This document shows positions 1 through 9,300 of a stretch of DNA of 44,849 nucleotides, one piece after another. The position numbers were made by a program, and so were the translations under genes. The notes below the pieces were generated by a model. It was not told the DNA's origin, searched no databases, and saw nothing but the letters and a program-made list of their open reading frames with translations. Numbering within the stretch: position 1 is the first letter of the stretch; the number at the start of each line of letters is the position of its first letter. Source of the DNA: Bacillota bacterium (GTDB lineage: Bacteria > Bacillota > Limnochordia > Darwinibacteriales > Darwinibacteriaceae); assembly GCA_012837925.1 (NCBI GenBank), contig DUQE01000131.1, positions 1-44,849 of the forward strand, given 5' to 3'.

Positions 1-45
1 GGGCGGATGGGAATCATCCCATCCGCCAAGCTTATAACCGTCGTT

Positions 46-1113
46 CTAGAGACCTAGTTGTTCAGGAGTGTAATAGCCGCTTTCAATGAGTAGTTCGTAG
101 TAGTTGTTGATGTCTGCAAAAACGGGTGCGCTGAGGTATGTTGGAACAATCTTCACACCATTGTGATAGGTCTCAGTGTCGTTAATTGGGGGCTCCTCGC
201 CCTTAACGATGGCCTGCACCATTTTAACAACGTTACTGGCCAATGTACGAGTGTCTTTGAAGATGGACATGGACTGACGACCAGCCAGGATGTTCTTCAT
301 GTTGGCGATGTCGCAGTCTTGACCTGTGATGATTGGAAACTCTTCGAAGCCGGCGTTCACCAAGGAGTTGGTTACACCAAGAGCTGTCGAGTCGTTGGAA
401 CAAAGCACTGCGTCAAGTCTTGTTCCATCGGAATAGTGGGCTGCAATGAGGTTATCCATACGAGCCTGGGCTCTTTCGGAAGACCATTCCATGGTAGCCA
501 CTGATTCAAAGGCAATCTGTCCGGAAGGAACAACAACGATACCGCTCTCAATGTAAGGAGCAATGGCATCATAGGCGCCTTGATAGAAGTAACGTGCATT
601 GTTATCGTCGGCGGAGCCGCCCGTAATCTCGATATTGACGGGGTCTTTACGTGTAGCCAATTCGAGTTTTTCTACAAGGTATTCACCTTGAATGGTTCCA
701 ACCATGTAGTTGTCAAAAGTTGCGTAGTAAGAAACAGCGTCGGTAGCCATGATCAAACGGTCATAGGCAATTACAGGAATGCCTTCGTCCTTGGCTACAG
801 CCAAAACAGTACCTAACGACGCTCCGTCGATAGAGGCAATCACGAGAATGTCAGCACCGTTAAGAATCATGTTCTCAATCTGGGACACCTGAAGTGCCAC
901 GTTGTTGTTCGCATATTGCAGATCGACAACATAGCCAGCAGCTTCAAGCTGAGCTTTCATGTTTGCACCATCTTGGTTCCAGCGCTGCAGACTCTGGGTC
1001 GGCATAGCTACGCCAACTCTAACAGCTGCAGAAGCCATCGAGGGAAATACCAAAACAGCAACTAGCAGAACAACCAACAAAAGTCTTCTCATGTCTTCGT
1101 TAACCCCTTCCAA
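46..1113 (-). CDS. Sugar ABC transporter substrate-binding protein, ChvE-like (periplasmic binding protein, RbsB/XylF type)
   Basis: Signal peptide, then VRVGVAMPTQSLQRWNQDGANMKAQLEAAGY and NGADILVIASIDG, typical of ChvE/multiple-sugar-binding proteins. The start may be the internal Met of MRRLLLVV. Confidence 0.88.
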   Translation of the reverse strand: MEGVNEDMRRLLLVVLLVAVLVFPSMASAAVRVGVAMPTQSLQRWNQDGANMKAQLEAAGYVVDLQYANNNVALQVSQIENMILNGADILVIASIDGASLGTVLAVAKDEGIPVIAYDRLIMATDAVSYYATFDNYMVGTIQGEYLVEKLELATRKDPVNIEITGGSADDNNARYFYQGAYDAIAPYIESGIVVVPSGQIAFESVATMEWSSERAQARMDNLIAAHYSDGTRLDAVLCSNDSTALGVTNSLVNAGFEEFPIITGQDCDIANMKNILAGRQSMSIFKDTRTLASNVVKMVQAIVKGEEPPINDTETYHNGVKIVPTYLSAPVFADINNYYELLIESGYYTPEQLGL

Positions 1114-1198
1114 ATATCTGTAATTGGTTAAAAACAGAACGACACAACACCCTTACTACTCACTTATGTTTTGAGCTCTACCCCCTTTCCTCCCTTAC

Positions 1199-2455
1199 TC
1201 AATTTGCTCGGACATAGTCCGTGTTCAACCTTCCTTCAGGTTGCTCAAGCAATGTATCGAGAAGTAAAGCGATACATCCCATTAAAGCGACTTCCTCACC
1301 GAGTCCCGTAGGAGCCAGGCATACTCGCTCTGCCGGTATTTTCAGACTTCGTTCCTGGACCACTCTGGTCATCTCGCCAAATACGATGGGCGATGCAGCG
1401 ATTCGACCACCCACGATGACCATGTCGGGATTCAGTCCGTTCACAATATTCGCAATGCCAACGCCCAAGTACCAACCAGTCTCCTTCACAATCTGCACTG
1501 CTGTCGCATCTCCGGTGCTGGCGGCATAAACGATATCGTCCACCGTCAGCCGGCGTTTCTCAGCCATACGGGAGTGCAGCAGGGGTGATTCTTTGGAGGT
1601 ATTGAGTGCTCGAAAGGCTCTATCCAAAATGGCTTGTTCATCTGCGTAAGCTTCCCAACAGCCTCTGCTGCCGCAGGAACACTCGGGACCGTTAGGATCG
1701 ATGGACATATGCCCCAACTCCCCAGCACTTCCACTTACTCCAAGGAACAGGCTTCGATCATTCACAATTCCACAGCCCAGTCCACCTTTGACCGAGACAT
1801 AGACTAGTACTCCCGCCTCTTTGCCCCGTCCAAACCATTTCTCTGCCATGGCGGCCACCATGGCCTCATTGGACACTAAGACCGGCAGGCTCAGTTGACG
1901 TTCCAAATCATTGGCTAAGGATACATCTTTCCAATCAAGATTTGGTGCAAAGTTCACGACCCTGCGGTTCAAGTTCACTTGCCCCGGAACCGCGACCCCG
2001 ATTCCTAAGACGTCGTCTCGGCGAACACCTTGCTCCTCAAGCAAGTGGGCAACGGTATTCACACACAAATTCAGCACAAAGTCATAATCGTACGTCCGAA
2101 ACTCCACCCGATGTTTGACCAGAATCTCTCCCACCAGGGTCGTTAGTGCCACAACAATCCAGCCCACATCAATCTCAACAGCCACCAAGTAAAATCGTAA
2201 TGGATTGACCTCCAGCTGAACGGGGGGTCGTCCCCGAGATGTGATTTCCGACCCCACTTCTCGGACAAACTCCCTTTCCAATAACTCCCGGACTGTCTCC
2301 GATACAGTGGCTCGGCTTAGACCCGTCTTGACGGCGAGTTCCGAACGAGATATGCGACCATATTCACGAATGGTGCAAAAGGTTTTCACACAGTTCACCC
2401 GTCTAAGATATGCGCTGTCGAACTTGCTCGTACTTGTCACCAAACAATCTCCCAT
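1199..2455 (-). CDS. ROK family transcriptional regulator (XylR/NagC-like repressor with N-terminal winged HTH)
   Basis: N-terminal HTH (GRISRSELAVKTGLSRATVSETVRELLE) followed by a ROK fold with the ECSCGSRGCWEAYA zinc motif. Confidence 0.9.
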   Translation of the reverse strand: MGDCLVTSTSKFDSAYLRRVNCVKTFCTIREYGRISRSELAVKTGLSRATVSETVRELLEREFVREVGSEITSRGRPPVQLEVNPLRFYLVAVEIDVGWIVVALTTLVGEILVKHRVEFRTYDYDFVLNLCVNTVAHLLEEQGVRRDDVLGIGVAVPGQVNLNRRVVNFAPNLDWKDVSLANDLERQLSLPVLVSNEAMVAAMAEKWFGRGKEAGVLVYVSVKGGLGCGIVNDRSLFLGVSGSAGELGHMSIDPNGPECSCGSRGCWEAYADEQAILDRAFRALNTSKESPLLHSRMAEKRRLTVDDIVYAASTGDATAVQIVKETGWYLGVGIANIVNGLNPDMVIVGGRIAASPIVFGEMTRVVQERSLKIPAERVCLAPTGLGEEVALMGCIALLLDTLLEQPEGRLNTDYVRAN

Positions 2456-2495
2456 CTTCTAGATGCAATCGCCCTCACCGTACGAGGCGACCACT

Positions 2496-2516
2496 TTAAT
2501 TCGAGTCTCAAATTAA
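2496..2516. promoter_or_regulatory. Near-perfect palindrome upstream of the ROK gene; probable operator
   Basis: TTAATTCGAGTCTCAAATTAA: 10-bp arms with one mismatch around a central base, about 40 bp upstream of the ROK start. Confidence 0.5.
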
Positions 2517-2684
2517 CTTTTTGACGTATAAGACAATATTCCTTCCTTAAATTTGATCTTTTGCCAAAAAACATCAATGTTAACCGTCTTGTCGGTTACA
2601 TCTTCATTATAAGGATGGCATACCCGTGAATCCATTTAATATATTTCCATTTGTTTTAATATTTTTCTTCATCAGACTCCCAAA

Positions 2685-3842
2685 TTATCCCTTAATTGAC
2701 AATTCTTCCCTGTACTCCGTTGGAGTGCAACCCACCGTCCGTTTGAACCATGAGCTAAAGTAGTAAGCGTCGGAAAATCCTAGATAATCTGCGATTTCGT
2801 AAATGCGATTATCGGTCCCCTTCAGCATTTCCTTGGCTTTTTGGACTTTTAGCCCCGTCACGTAATCAGAAAAATGTTCCCCTGCATATTCGCGAAAGAG
2901 CTTACTCATCTGCGATGGACTCATATTCATTCGCGCAGCCATGGTATTGAGGGTGATCCCGCTCCGATAGTTCTCCTCCACATACGCCTTGATCGTATTG
3001 ATCATCTGCTCAACACTCTCGCCCTGTCCCGACTCTACAAGGTCATTGATGTCCAGGAGAAAGTCCTGAACCCACTGCTTCAGATCAGAAAACTTGGTTT
3101 CTTCGTCAGAGGGCAGGTGTTTGTTCATAAGACTGATGCCTTCTTCCACGTCAAAACCCAAGTCTCCCAAGGCACTAAGCGTCGTAATGACGATTTCATT
3201 TAGGATAATAATAATGCGATCCGGATCATCGCGCGATTCATCCATGGACGCATGAAGTACGGCGATCTCCTCGGAAAGTTCCTGCAAAGTGCCGGACTTG
3301 AGAATGTCTCCCAGGCGATTACGGATGGGAACCTGCGGCTGGCTCAAAAACGAGTTTGGATTGACCAGCCAGTTAAATACTCTGCCAAAACGCTCTTCCA
3401 GGCTCTGCCGAGCCAGTTCCTCCTGCTGCGTGGCCTGTTCCCGCTTCTTCTGTTCGGCTTCTAGTTTTTCCCTCGTCTTCTCCACCACTTCAAGCAGGCG
3501 TTCTGTACGAAATGGCTTAAGTAGATAGTCTTCTACACCTAATCGAATGGAAGCCTGGGCGAGTTCAAACTCCGCATGGCCCGATATGACAATAATCTTC
3601 AAGTCTGGATTAATGGCCTTGGCTTCACCGGTCAACTCCAGACCATCCATGCCCGGCATACGAATATCGGTAACCAGAATGTCGATGGATTCACTGCGAA
3701 TAACCTCCAGCGCCTCTTCTCCATCGGAGGCCACAAAGACCTTGTAGCCTCGACCTTCCCAATCTACGTTTTTCGTCACCTTTTCTCTAAGATACTTTTC
3801 ATCTTCGGCGATCAACAAATTACACATTGGGATCCTCCTCAA
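2685..3842 (-). CDS. Response regulator with C-terminal AraC-type HTH (YesN-like)
   Basis: REC domain (DILVTDIRMPGMDGLE, KIIVISGH) plus AraC HTH (SQMSKLFREYAGEHFSDYVTGLKVQKAKEMLK...DAYYFSSWFKRTVGCTPTEYRE). The real start may be MCNLLIAEDE. Confidence 0.92.
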   Translation of the reverse strand: MRRIPMCNLLIAEDEKYLREKVTKNVDWEGRGYKVFVASDGEEALEVIRSESIDILVTDIRMPGMDGLELTGEAKAINPDLKIIVISGHAEFELAQASIRLGVEDYLLKPFRTERLLEVVEKTREKLEAEQKKREQATQQEELARQSLEERFGRVFNWLVNPNSFLSQPQVPIRNRLGDILKSGTLQELSEEIAVLHASMDESRDDPDRIIIILNEIVITTLSALGDLGFDVEEGISLMNKHLPSDEETKFSDLKQWVQDFLLDINDLVESGQGESVEQMINTIKAYVEENYRSGITLNTMAARMNMSPSQMSKLFREYAGEHFSDYVTGLKVQKAKEMLKGTDNRIYEIADYLGFSDAYYFSSWFKRTVGCTPTEYREELSIKG

Positions 3843-5607
3843 TGGGTTTGATGCTCAGGATGGCCTTGGTACCCTGCCCTAGTTCGCTCTCCAAGACCAC
3901 TCCATACTCCTCGCCAAACATGAGCTGAGCACGCTTATTGACATTACGTAGTCCAAAATACTCCTTGTCGTTCTGCAAACTGCGCACTCCCCGCAATACC
4001 TCATTGATGTCGCGAAGTGCATCGGGTTCAATGCCCGCACCATCATCGGAGATCTCAAAGACGATGGTGCCATCAGAAGCCCTTTGGTAACCAGAAATGA
4101 AAATCCGTCCTTTTCTCTCGGCCTGCAAAATCCCGTGATAGATAGCGTTTTCTACTAAAGGTTGCAGTAAGAGCCTGGGAATGTACTTATCCAGGATGTC
4201 TTGGTCAATGTCCAACTCATACTGGTATTCTTCACCATGACGCATTTGCTGGATGAACAAGTAGTTCCGTACATGCTCGACTTCACTGGCAATAGGCACA
4301 ACTTCCCTTCCTTTGCTGAGGCTTAAACGAAAGAAGCTCCCCAAAGCCTCAATCAAGCAACTCGCTTGCTCATTCTGGTTGCTTTCTAACTGGCCTATGA
4401 TCAAATCAAGCGTGTTGTAGATAAAGTGCGGCTTGATTTGATTATCCAGGCTCTCCATCTCTAACTTCCGTAAGAGTTTCTGTTCGCGCACGTTCTCGTC
4501 CATCAACTCTTGAATTCGCCGGATCATCTTGTTAAAACTATGTCCAAGCATGGCGATCTCATCATTGCCCTGGGGTTCGATGTGTACGGTCAGTTCATGG
4601 TTGGCCGCTCGTTTGGTCAGATCCTGCAGATCCTTGATGGGGCGGCTCAATGCGTGCGACAGGTAAACGGCCAACAAAACTACACCGACTAAGATCAGGG
4701 CTATCACAACCAGTGTTATCCGTTGAATAGGTGCTATCTGTGCCCCAATTTCATCGGCATAAGCCACGCTCACTACCGTCCATCCCGTCACGGGAGAATG
4801 AGCCGTTGCAAAGAAGAAACGCTCACTTTCATGATCCCCAAATCCGTCGACAAATCCGTAGGGTATATCATCGCGGAAAAAGCGGCTGATTGTTCCAATT
4901 TCTTCGTCACTCGGATGATAAATGACCCGGCCGAGCTCATCAGCGACAAAAACGTAGCCACTGGTTCCAAGTCTGACGTCGGTGATGGTAGCCAGACGAT
5001 TGAGATTAACGTCTGCCGTCATAAAAACGGCGTTTCCAGCCGTGGCTAAAGTATAGGGCTTCACCATCGTGACTACAGTCCGATCCATGAATTTTCGATG
5101 GGGACCTAAAATGGCAATACCCCGTTCTTGCCTGTTGAGCTGGAACTGGGTTCTAAAGGATGGGAAGTCGAGGGTATACAGTCCATAGTTGCTGAGACGA
5201 TTTCCATTGGAAAACACCAAGGAAATCTCTTCGAGGCCCGGCTTCACCCGGTGTAGATTGTTCAAATCCTCCCAGATGCGAAAGACGTACTTACGATTGT
5301 TGAAGTCATTGCCATCCACGAGCTTGATCAGCTGATCCATATAAAAGTCCTGATCCCTGGTTAAAAGCACCTCAAGGTCGGAAAAGTAGTCATCGAGATC
5401 GCGGGCCATCCGGTTTACCACCTCATGGGAGTATTCCGTCACGCTCCGTGTAAGGCTTCCGTAGTAGGTCTGATAGGCAAACACAGCCATGATGCCCAGA
5501 GGTAGCAGGGCAATGACCAAAAAGGAAAGAATCAACTTTGTACGAATAGTATGAATTTCGGCTTTTTTGGCCAGCTTGGACCAGAACCGTTCAAAGCGTC
5601 GCACCAC
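3820..5607 (-). CDS. Membrane sensor histidine kinase (YesM-like: extracytoplasmic Cache-like domain, HAMP, His_kinase, HATPase_c)
   Basis: Two TM segments, HAMP region, QIKPHFIYNTLD motif and ATPase motifs NAIYHG and DDGAGI. Overlaps the start of the response regulator ORF. Confidence 0.92.
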   Translation of the reverse strand: MVRRFERFWSKLAKKAEIHTIRTKLILSFLVIALLPLGIMAVFAYQTYYGSLTRSVTEYSHEVVNRMARDLDDYFSDLEVLLTRDQDFYMDQLIKLVDGNDFNNRKYVFRIWEDLNNLHRVKPGLEEISLVFSNGNRLSNYGLYTLDFPSFRTQFQLNRQERGIAILGPHRKFMDRTVVTMVKPYTLATAGNAVFMTADVNLNRLATITDVRLGTSGYVFVADELGRVIYHPSDEEIGTISRFFRDDIPYGFVDGFGDHESERFFFATAHSPVTGWTVVSVAYADEIGAQIAPIQRITLVVIALILVGVVLLAVYLSHALSRPIKDLQDLTKRAANHELTVHIEPQGNDEIAMLGHSFNKMIRRIQELMDENVREQKLLRKLEMESLDNQIKPHFIYNTLDLIIGQLESNQNEQASCLIEALGSFFRLSLSKGREVVPIASEVEHVRNYLFIQQMRHGEEYQYELDIDQDILDKYIPRLLLQPLVENAIYHGILQAERKGRIFISGYQRASDGTIVFEISDDGAGIEPDALRDINEVLRGVRSLQNDKEYFGLRNVNKRAQLMFGEEYGVVLESELGQGTKAILSIKPIEEDPNV

Positions 5608-5614
5608 AATCCCC

Positions 5615-6616
5615 CTATTTTACCAGCCACGGCTTATGCGTTTCCAAGAGTCGATCCAAATTCGACTCGTTGGCGTGTTCCAGACCTGTTTCCACAACTT
5701 TGGGTGGAACTTCCCCGTAACGGATATAGTTGACCATAAGCTCCAGCCCTAAGGAGCCCATGGACGTCATATCTTGACCAATGAGGTATTGGATAAGGCC
5801 TTCCTTCTGCAGGAGCAGGGCATCATAGAACAAGTCGATTCCCACCGCGATTCCACCTTCTTGAGCCCATTGGCGGAAGTTCGGCAGGGCATCACTGGTT
5901 ACGTAAAAAGGCCAGCCACCAACGAAATAAATCACATCAACCTCTGGGTTCGTCTTAAGATAGTCCTCCAGGAGGATGATCGATTTTTCTACTGTATCTT
6001 CATTCTCTAAGACATCAGCAACATGGAGTTTGATTTCATGGCTGGTTGCATCCAAAAAGCCTCGAATACGCTCTTCGAGGTTCACAGCTTCTCTGTAGCC
6101 GGTCATGATCATGGTGTTGAGCACCTGATCTTCAAGTTGCTTGTTTTTGATGACATCCACCAGTGCTCTGCCAATTTCGACTCCAGCATTATAATTGTTG
6201 ATCCCAATATAAAAGAGACGGCCACTGCCTGGACTATCGGCATCAAACGTTGCGACGGGGATCCCCTGATCCATAGCCTTTTGGAATACACGGTGAATCT
6301 GTTCCTCATCGTTGACACTAGCCACAATACCATCCACTTTGCGCCGGATGAGGTTTTCAATCATTTCCACCTGGAGATCGCTATCGAAATCAAAGGGAGC
6401 GACCCATTCGAGTCGGACCCCTAGTTCATAGGCCTTCTTTTGCGCAGCTTCAAAGGCGTCCAAGAAAATGGGATTTCCCAGGGAACGCGGCAGAAAGGCG
6501 ATGGTGAGCTCGTCATTCTGATAACCGTCTGCTTGAACAGATGCTGTACTCAAACAGAGACCAATGACGATGCCAAGCGCTACTATGGTCAGTCCTTTCG
6601 CCCAAATCTTCGACAT
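5615..6616 (-). CDS. Periplasmic sugar-binding protein (RbsB/MglB-like), probably the sensory partner of the adjacent kinase
   Basis: Signal peptide MSKIWAKGLTIVALGIVIGLCLSTASVQA, then LTIAFLPRSLGNPIFLDAFEAAQKKAYELG. Start moved from 6700 to 6616 because GGGAGG precedes this ATG and the upstream extension runs through a terminator hairpin. Confidence 0.85.
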   Translation of the reverse strand: MSKIWAKGLTIVALGIVIGLCLSTASVQADGYQNDELTIAFLPRSLGNPIFLDAFEAAQKKAYELGVRLEWVAPFDFDSDLQVEMIENLIRRKVDGIVASVNDEEQIHRVFQKAMDQGIPVATFDADSPGSGRLFYIGINNYNAGVEIGRALVDVIKNKQLEDQVLNTMIMTGYREAVNLEERIRGFLDATSHEIKLHVADVLENEDTVEKSIILLEDYLKTNPEVDVIYFVGGWPFYVTSDALPNFRQWAQEGGIAVGIDLFYDALLLQKEGLIQYLIGQDMTSMGSLGLELMVNYIRYGEVPPKVVETGLEHANESNLDRLLETHKPWLVK

Positions 6617-6690
6617 GGCTCCACCTCCCGTCCCTTCTCTCAAACTTCGCCGAAGAGCCTCGTATCTCCTGCGAAATACGCCGAAACCAA

Positions 6691-6722
6691 AAAAACACAA
6701 CGCGTCAAGACGGTTGTGTTTT
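6691..6722 (-). terminator. Rho-independent terminator downstream of the EAL-HDOD gene
   Basis: Plus strand AACACAACGCGTCAAGACGGTTGTGTT, a long stem. On the minus strand it is followed by a T tract. Confidence 0.8.
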
Positions 6723-6739
6723 ATCGCCTTACATGCATA

Positions 6740-7948
6740 CTACGACGAGACCCTGGGGCACCACTCCACAGCTTCCAGGTAGGCTTGGGCTACCGTAGCT
6801 GGTTCTAAGCCCAGTCTTGCAGCCCTGATCTCAACGACATCCCACTGTCCACGCTCATAGGCTAAGACGAGGCGACCCAAGTCTTCGAGAGGGCCACGCC
6901 CATGGATCAGCAGTTCTACCGTTTCGAGAGGGGCCTGTACTTCCTCTAGAATGTCAGCTAAGGGACGCTGCAAAAGGACATCGAGCAGTGAAAAAAGTCC
7001 GCACAAAAACACCGTTCCCTTCGACCCACGCCATTCCGTGTGCTCGGCCAGCAGTTCAGCAAAGCGACCGCGCAACAAAGAAGTGACAACGGGGGCTTCC
7101 AATTCTGTACTACACATGCGCTGTAGAGCAATAAGCGAAACCCACTTTTTGATTTCTCTTTGCCCCAGGAACACCAAAGCCTGTTTCACTGTCTTTGTGG
7201 GGTGCCTCTTGGCGAAGGCTGCAGAGTTTGCCAAACGAAGCAGACTGTAGGTAAGGGACAAATCCCGCGAGACAATCTGTGTCAAACGGTCAATCTCGAG
7301 CTCATCTTTGTTCGCTTCGGCTATGAGCTCAAAGCAAGTGAGATGCAGAGGAGCCAGGGCACGAGCCGAAACCATTTCGGGGTAACTAAAAAAGTACCCT
7401 TGGAACAGCTTGAAACCTAGATCGAAGGCTGTTCTAAAGGCTTCATGGGTTTCTACTTTTTCGGCTAGGAGCGTAACACCGCGTTCTTCCAGCCGTCGGA
7501 CGATATCCGCGATTTCATCGCTTTCTGTCACCAATAAATCGACCTTGACGATATCGGCTAATTCCAGAAAGGCCTCACTATCTTCATTGAAAGTAAAATC
7601 GTCCAGGGCAATCGTATATCCGGCCGCCTTCAACTCTCGACACCTCTCCAGTACCTCTTCGCTACCGCGAACCGACTCCAACACTTCGACAACGAGTTGG
7701 TCGCGGGGAAACAGTGTCGCTACTTCGCTTTGCAGCAGAGCGGTAGAAAAGTTGATAAACGCCGGTTTACCAGAAGTTAGGGATTCAATGCCCAAGTTAT
7801 GAAATGTGTCAATGATTACCTTCGAGGTTGCCTCATCATGATCGTGGCCTGTGTACACGTTAACAAAACCACTCCGATAGAAAATCTCGTAGGCTTTAAT
7901 TCTCTGCTTATCATCCAAAATGGGTTGTCTCGCCAGAAATACGTGCAT
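6740..7948 (-). CDS. EAL and HDOD domain-containing signalling protein (YuxH-like)
   Basis: N-terminal VFLARQPILDDKQRIKAYEIFYRSG, ALDDF, AEKVET and FQGYFFS (EAL-like), then HDOD-type VSRDLSLTYSLLRLANSAAF...VFLGQREIKKWVSLIAL. Confidence 0.9.
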   Translation of the reverse strand: MHVFLARQPILDDKQRIKAYEIFYRSGFVNVYTGHDHDEATSKVIIDTFHNLGIESLTSGKPAFINFSTALLQSEVATLFPRDQLVVEVLESVRGSEEVLERCRELKAAGYTIALDDFTFNEDSEAFLELADIVKVDLLVTESDEIADIVRRLEERGVTLLAEKVETHEAFRTAFDLGFKLFQGYFFSYPEMVSARALAPLHLTCFELIAEANKDELEIDRLTQIVSRDLSLTYSLLRLANSAAFAKRHPTKTVKQALVFLGQREIKKWVSLIALQRMCSTELEAPVVTSLLRGRFAELLAEHTEWRGSKGTVFLCGLFSLLDVLLQRPLADILEEVQAPLETVELLIHGRGPLEDLGRLVLAYERGQWDVVEIRAARLGLEPATVAQAYLEAVEWCPRVSS

Positions 7949-8091
7949 ACTTCCACCACCATGTCACATCACATGTCATCATACTTCCACTGTCATAATG
8001 GTATTCCCTGCCATTTTTAGAAAACTTGACCAAAAAAGGAGCTCCCCACGCCGTGTGGTAGCCCCCTTTTAACTCATGATGTGCAGACTTG

Positions 8092-9288
8092 TTAGAAATG
8101 GAAACTAACGCCCAAACCAAATCTTGTATTGTCGTTCGCATGCGTTACACGTGCAAAGATTTCTGCGTTCTTAGCAACTTCCACGCCCACCTGTGCCGTA
8201 AGCACACTCTTCTCGGCCCCTGATTGATAGCGAATGGATCCGCGCAGGGCCTTGTGTTCTCCCTGAACCTGCACCCACCAATGAGGATCCTGCAAGTCTC
8301 CGTCCGCTAGATCAAAGACGAGAGGAGAAAAGCCCGCCTCAAGATACAAGCCTGGGTAGGCCTCTACCCGATCCGAAACACCGAGCGCCACGAGGTGCTG
8401 ATCCTCCACATAGACCCAGCGAGCATCAATATTCGGACCACCATCCATTATGGCCACACCTACCGCGAGGTAGGAATAGGATGTCGTTCTTTGGTACTCC
8501 CCATCCACATAGAATTTGGGATCAAGGCGAAGTACAAGTCCTCCTTCAGGCAATTCGATCGGATTAAGGGGGAGAACGACCCAAACTCTACCTTCCCACT
8601 CCAAGACAGGATCAGGACGCTCCCAGATCAAATCACCAAGTCCACCTATATTCCCCACGGCCCGAGTCGGCCCCTCCAGATTTCCGGCCAGTGACGCCTC
8701 TACAAAGACCGCAAACAGTCTTTCGCCTTCTACCTCAACAATCGCGAGGGGAAGTTGTTCACCGGTTCTGCTCCATACTTCTGTATGCAAGATGTTGTCG
8801 GAATCAAAGGTCTTAATGTCATAGGCGGAGTAGATGGAGCCTTCTCTTGTAATCTGAATGGGTGACGCACTAATCTCCATGCCGGATAGCTGAAAAGGTG
8901 TTTCTTCTGTGTACAATTCGGAAACAAGTCGCTCTTCGACAACCCTCAGCGTGGATGTGCGTCCCTGAAGCACCACCAATCCTGGAGTGGCCATACGGAT
9001 CTTCTCTTCCCGACTGTCCATACCAACAAGTTGCGCCGGGGTGGGACTAAACACATCTAAAGTGCCTTCTTCCCACGAAAACGCAAAGCCAAGCTCTCTG
9101 CTCTCATTTCTGCGTATGGTAATCGCTTCTAAGAGTAGCCCATATTCCTCCGTGCTTTCAAACTCATAGACTTCAAACTGGTACACAACCTGCGGTAAGA
9201 GACTATCGGCTGCAAATGCAGGACTGACACCGGCGAAGAAGACAAAGAGCATGACTGCTAGACTAATACCCGTCATACGCCTGGACAT
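8092..9288 (-). CDS. Secreted protein with a diverged secretin-like core and beta-barrel-like C-terminus
   Basis: Signal peptide. PQVVYQFEVYEFESTEEYG and IRMATPGLVVLQGRTSTLRV resemble the secretin segments QILIQALVTEISRAELEEWG and IKANPRVVVSSGETVDLF in the upstream gene. The C-terminus ends in FGLGVSFHF, an outer-membrane barrel-like terminal strand. Confidence 0.6.
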   Translation of the reverse strand: MSRRMTGISLAVMLFVFFAGVSPAFAADSLLPQVVYQFEVYEFESTEEYGLLLEAITIRRNESRELGFAFSWEEGTLDVFSPTPAQLVGMDSREEKIRMATPGLVVLQGRTSTLRVVEERLVSELYTEETPFQLSGMEISASPIQITREGSIYSAYDIKTFDSDNILHTEVWSRTGEQLPLAIVEVEGERLFAVFVEASLAGNLEGPTRAVGNIGGLGDLIWERPDPVLEWEGRVWVVLPLNPIELPEGGLVLRLDPKFYVDGEYQRTTSYSYLAVGVAIMDGGPNIDARWVYVEDQHLVALGVSDRVEAYPGLYLEAGFSPLVFDLADGDLQDPHWWVQVQGEHKALRGSIRYQSGAEKSVLTAQVGVEVAKNAEIFARVTHANDNTRFGLGVSFHF

Positions 9289-9300
9289 GCTCTACCCCCC

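Noticed and set aside
163-504. Plus-strand ORF opposite the ChvE-like gene, and many similar shadow ORFs (e.g. 41460-41876 -, 35685-36224 +, 29419-30027 -)
   Set aside because: They lie antisense or out of frame inside strongly supported genes, lack family motifs and RBSs, and have atypical composition.
6617-6700. N-terminal extension MCFFGFGVFRRRYEALRR... of the RbsB-like ORF
   Set aside because: It overlaps the EAL-HDOD terminator hairpin, and a better RBS and signal peptide begin at 6616.
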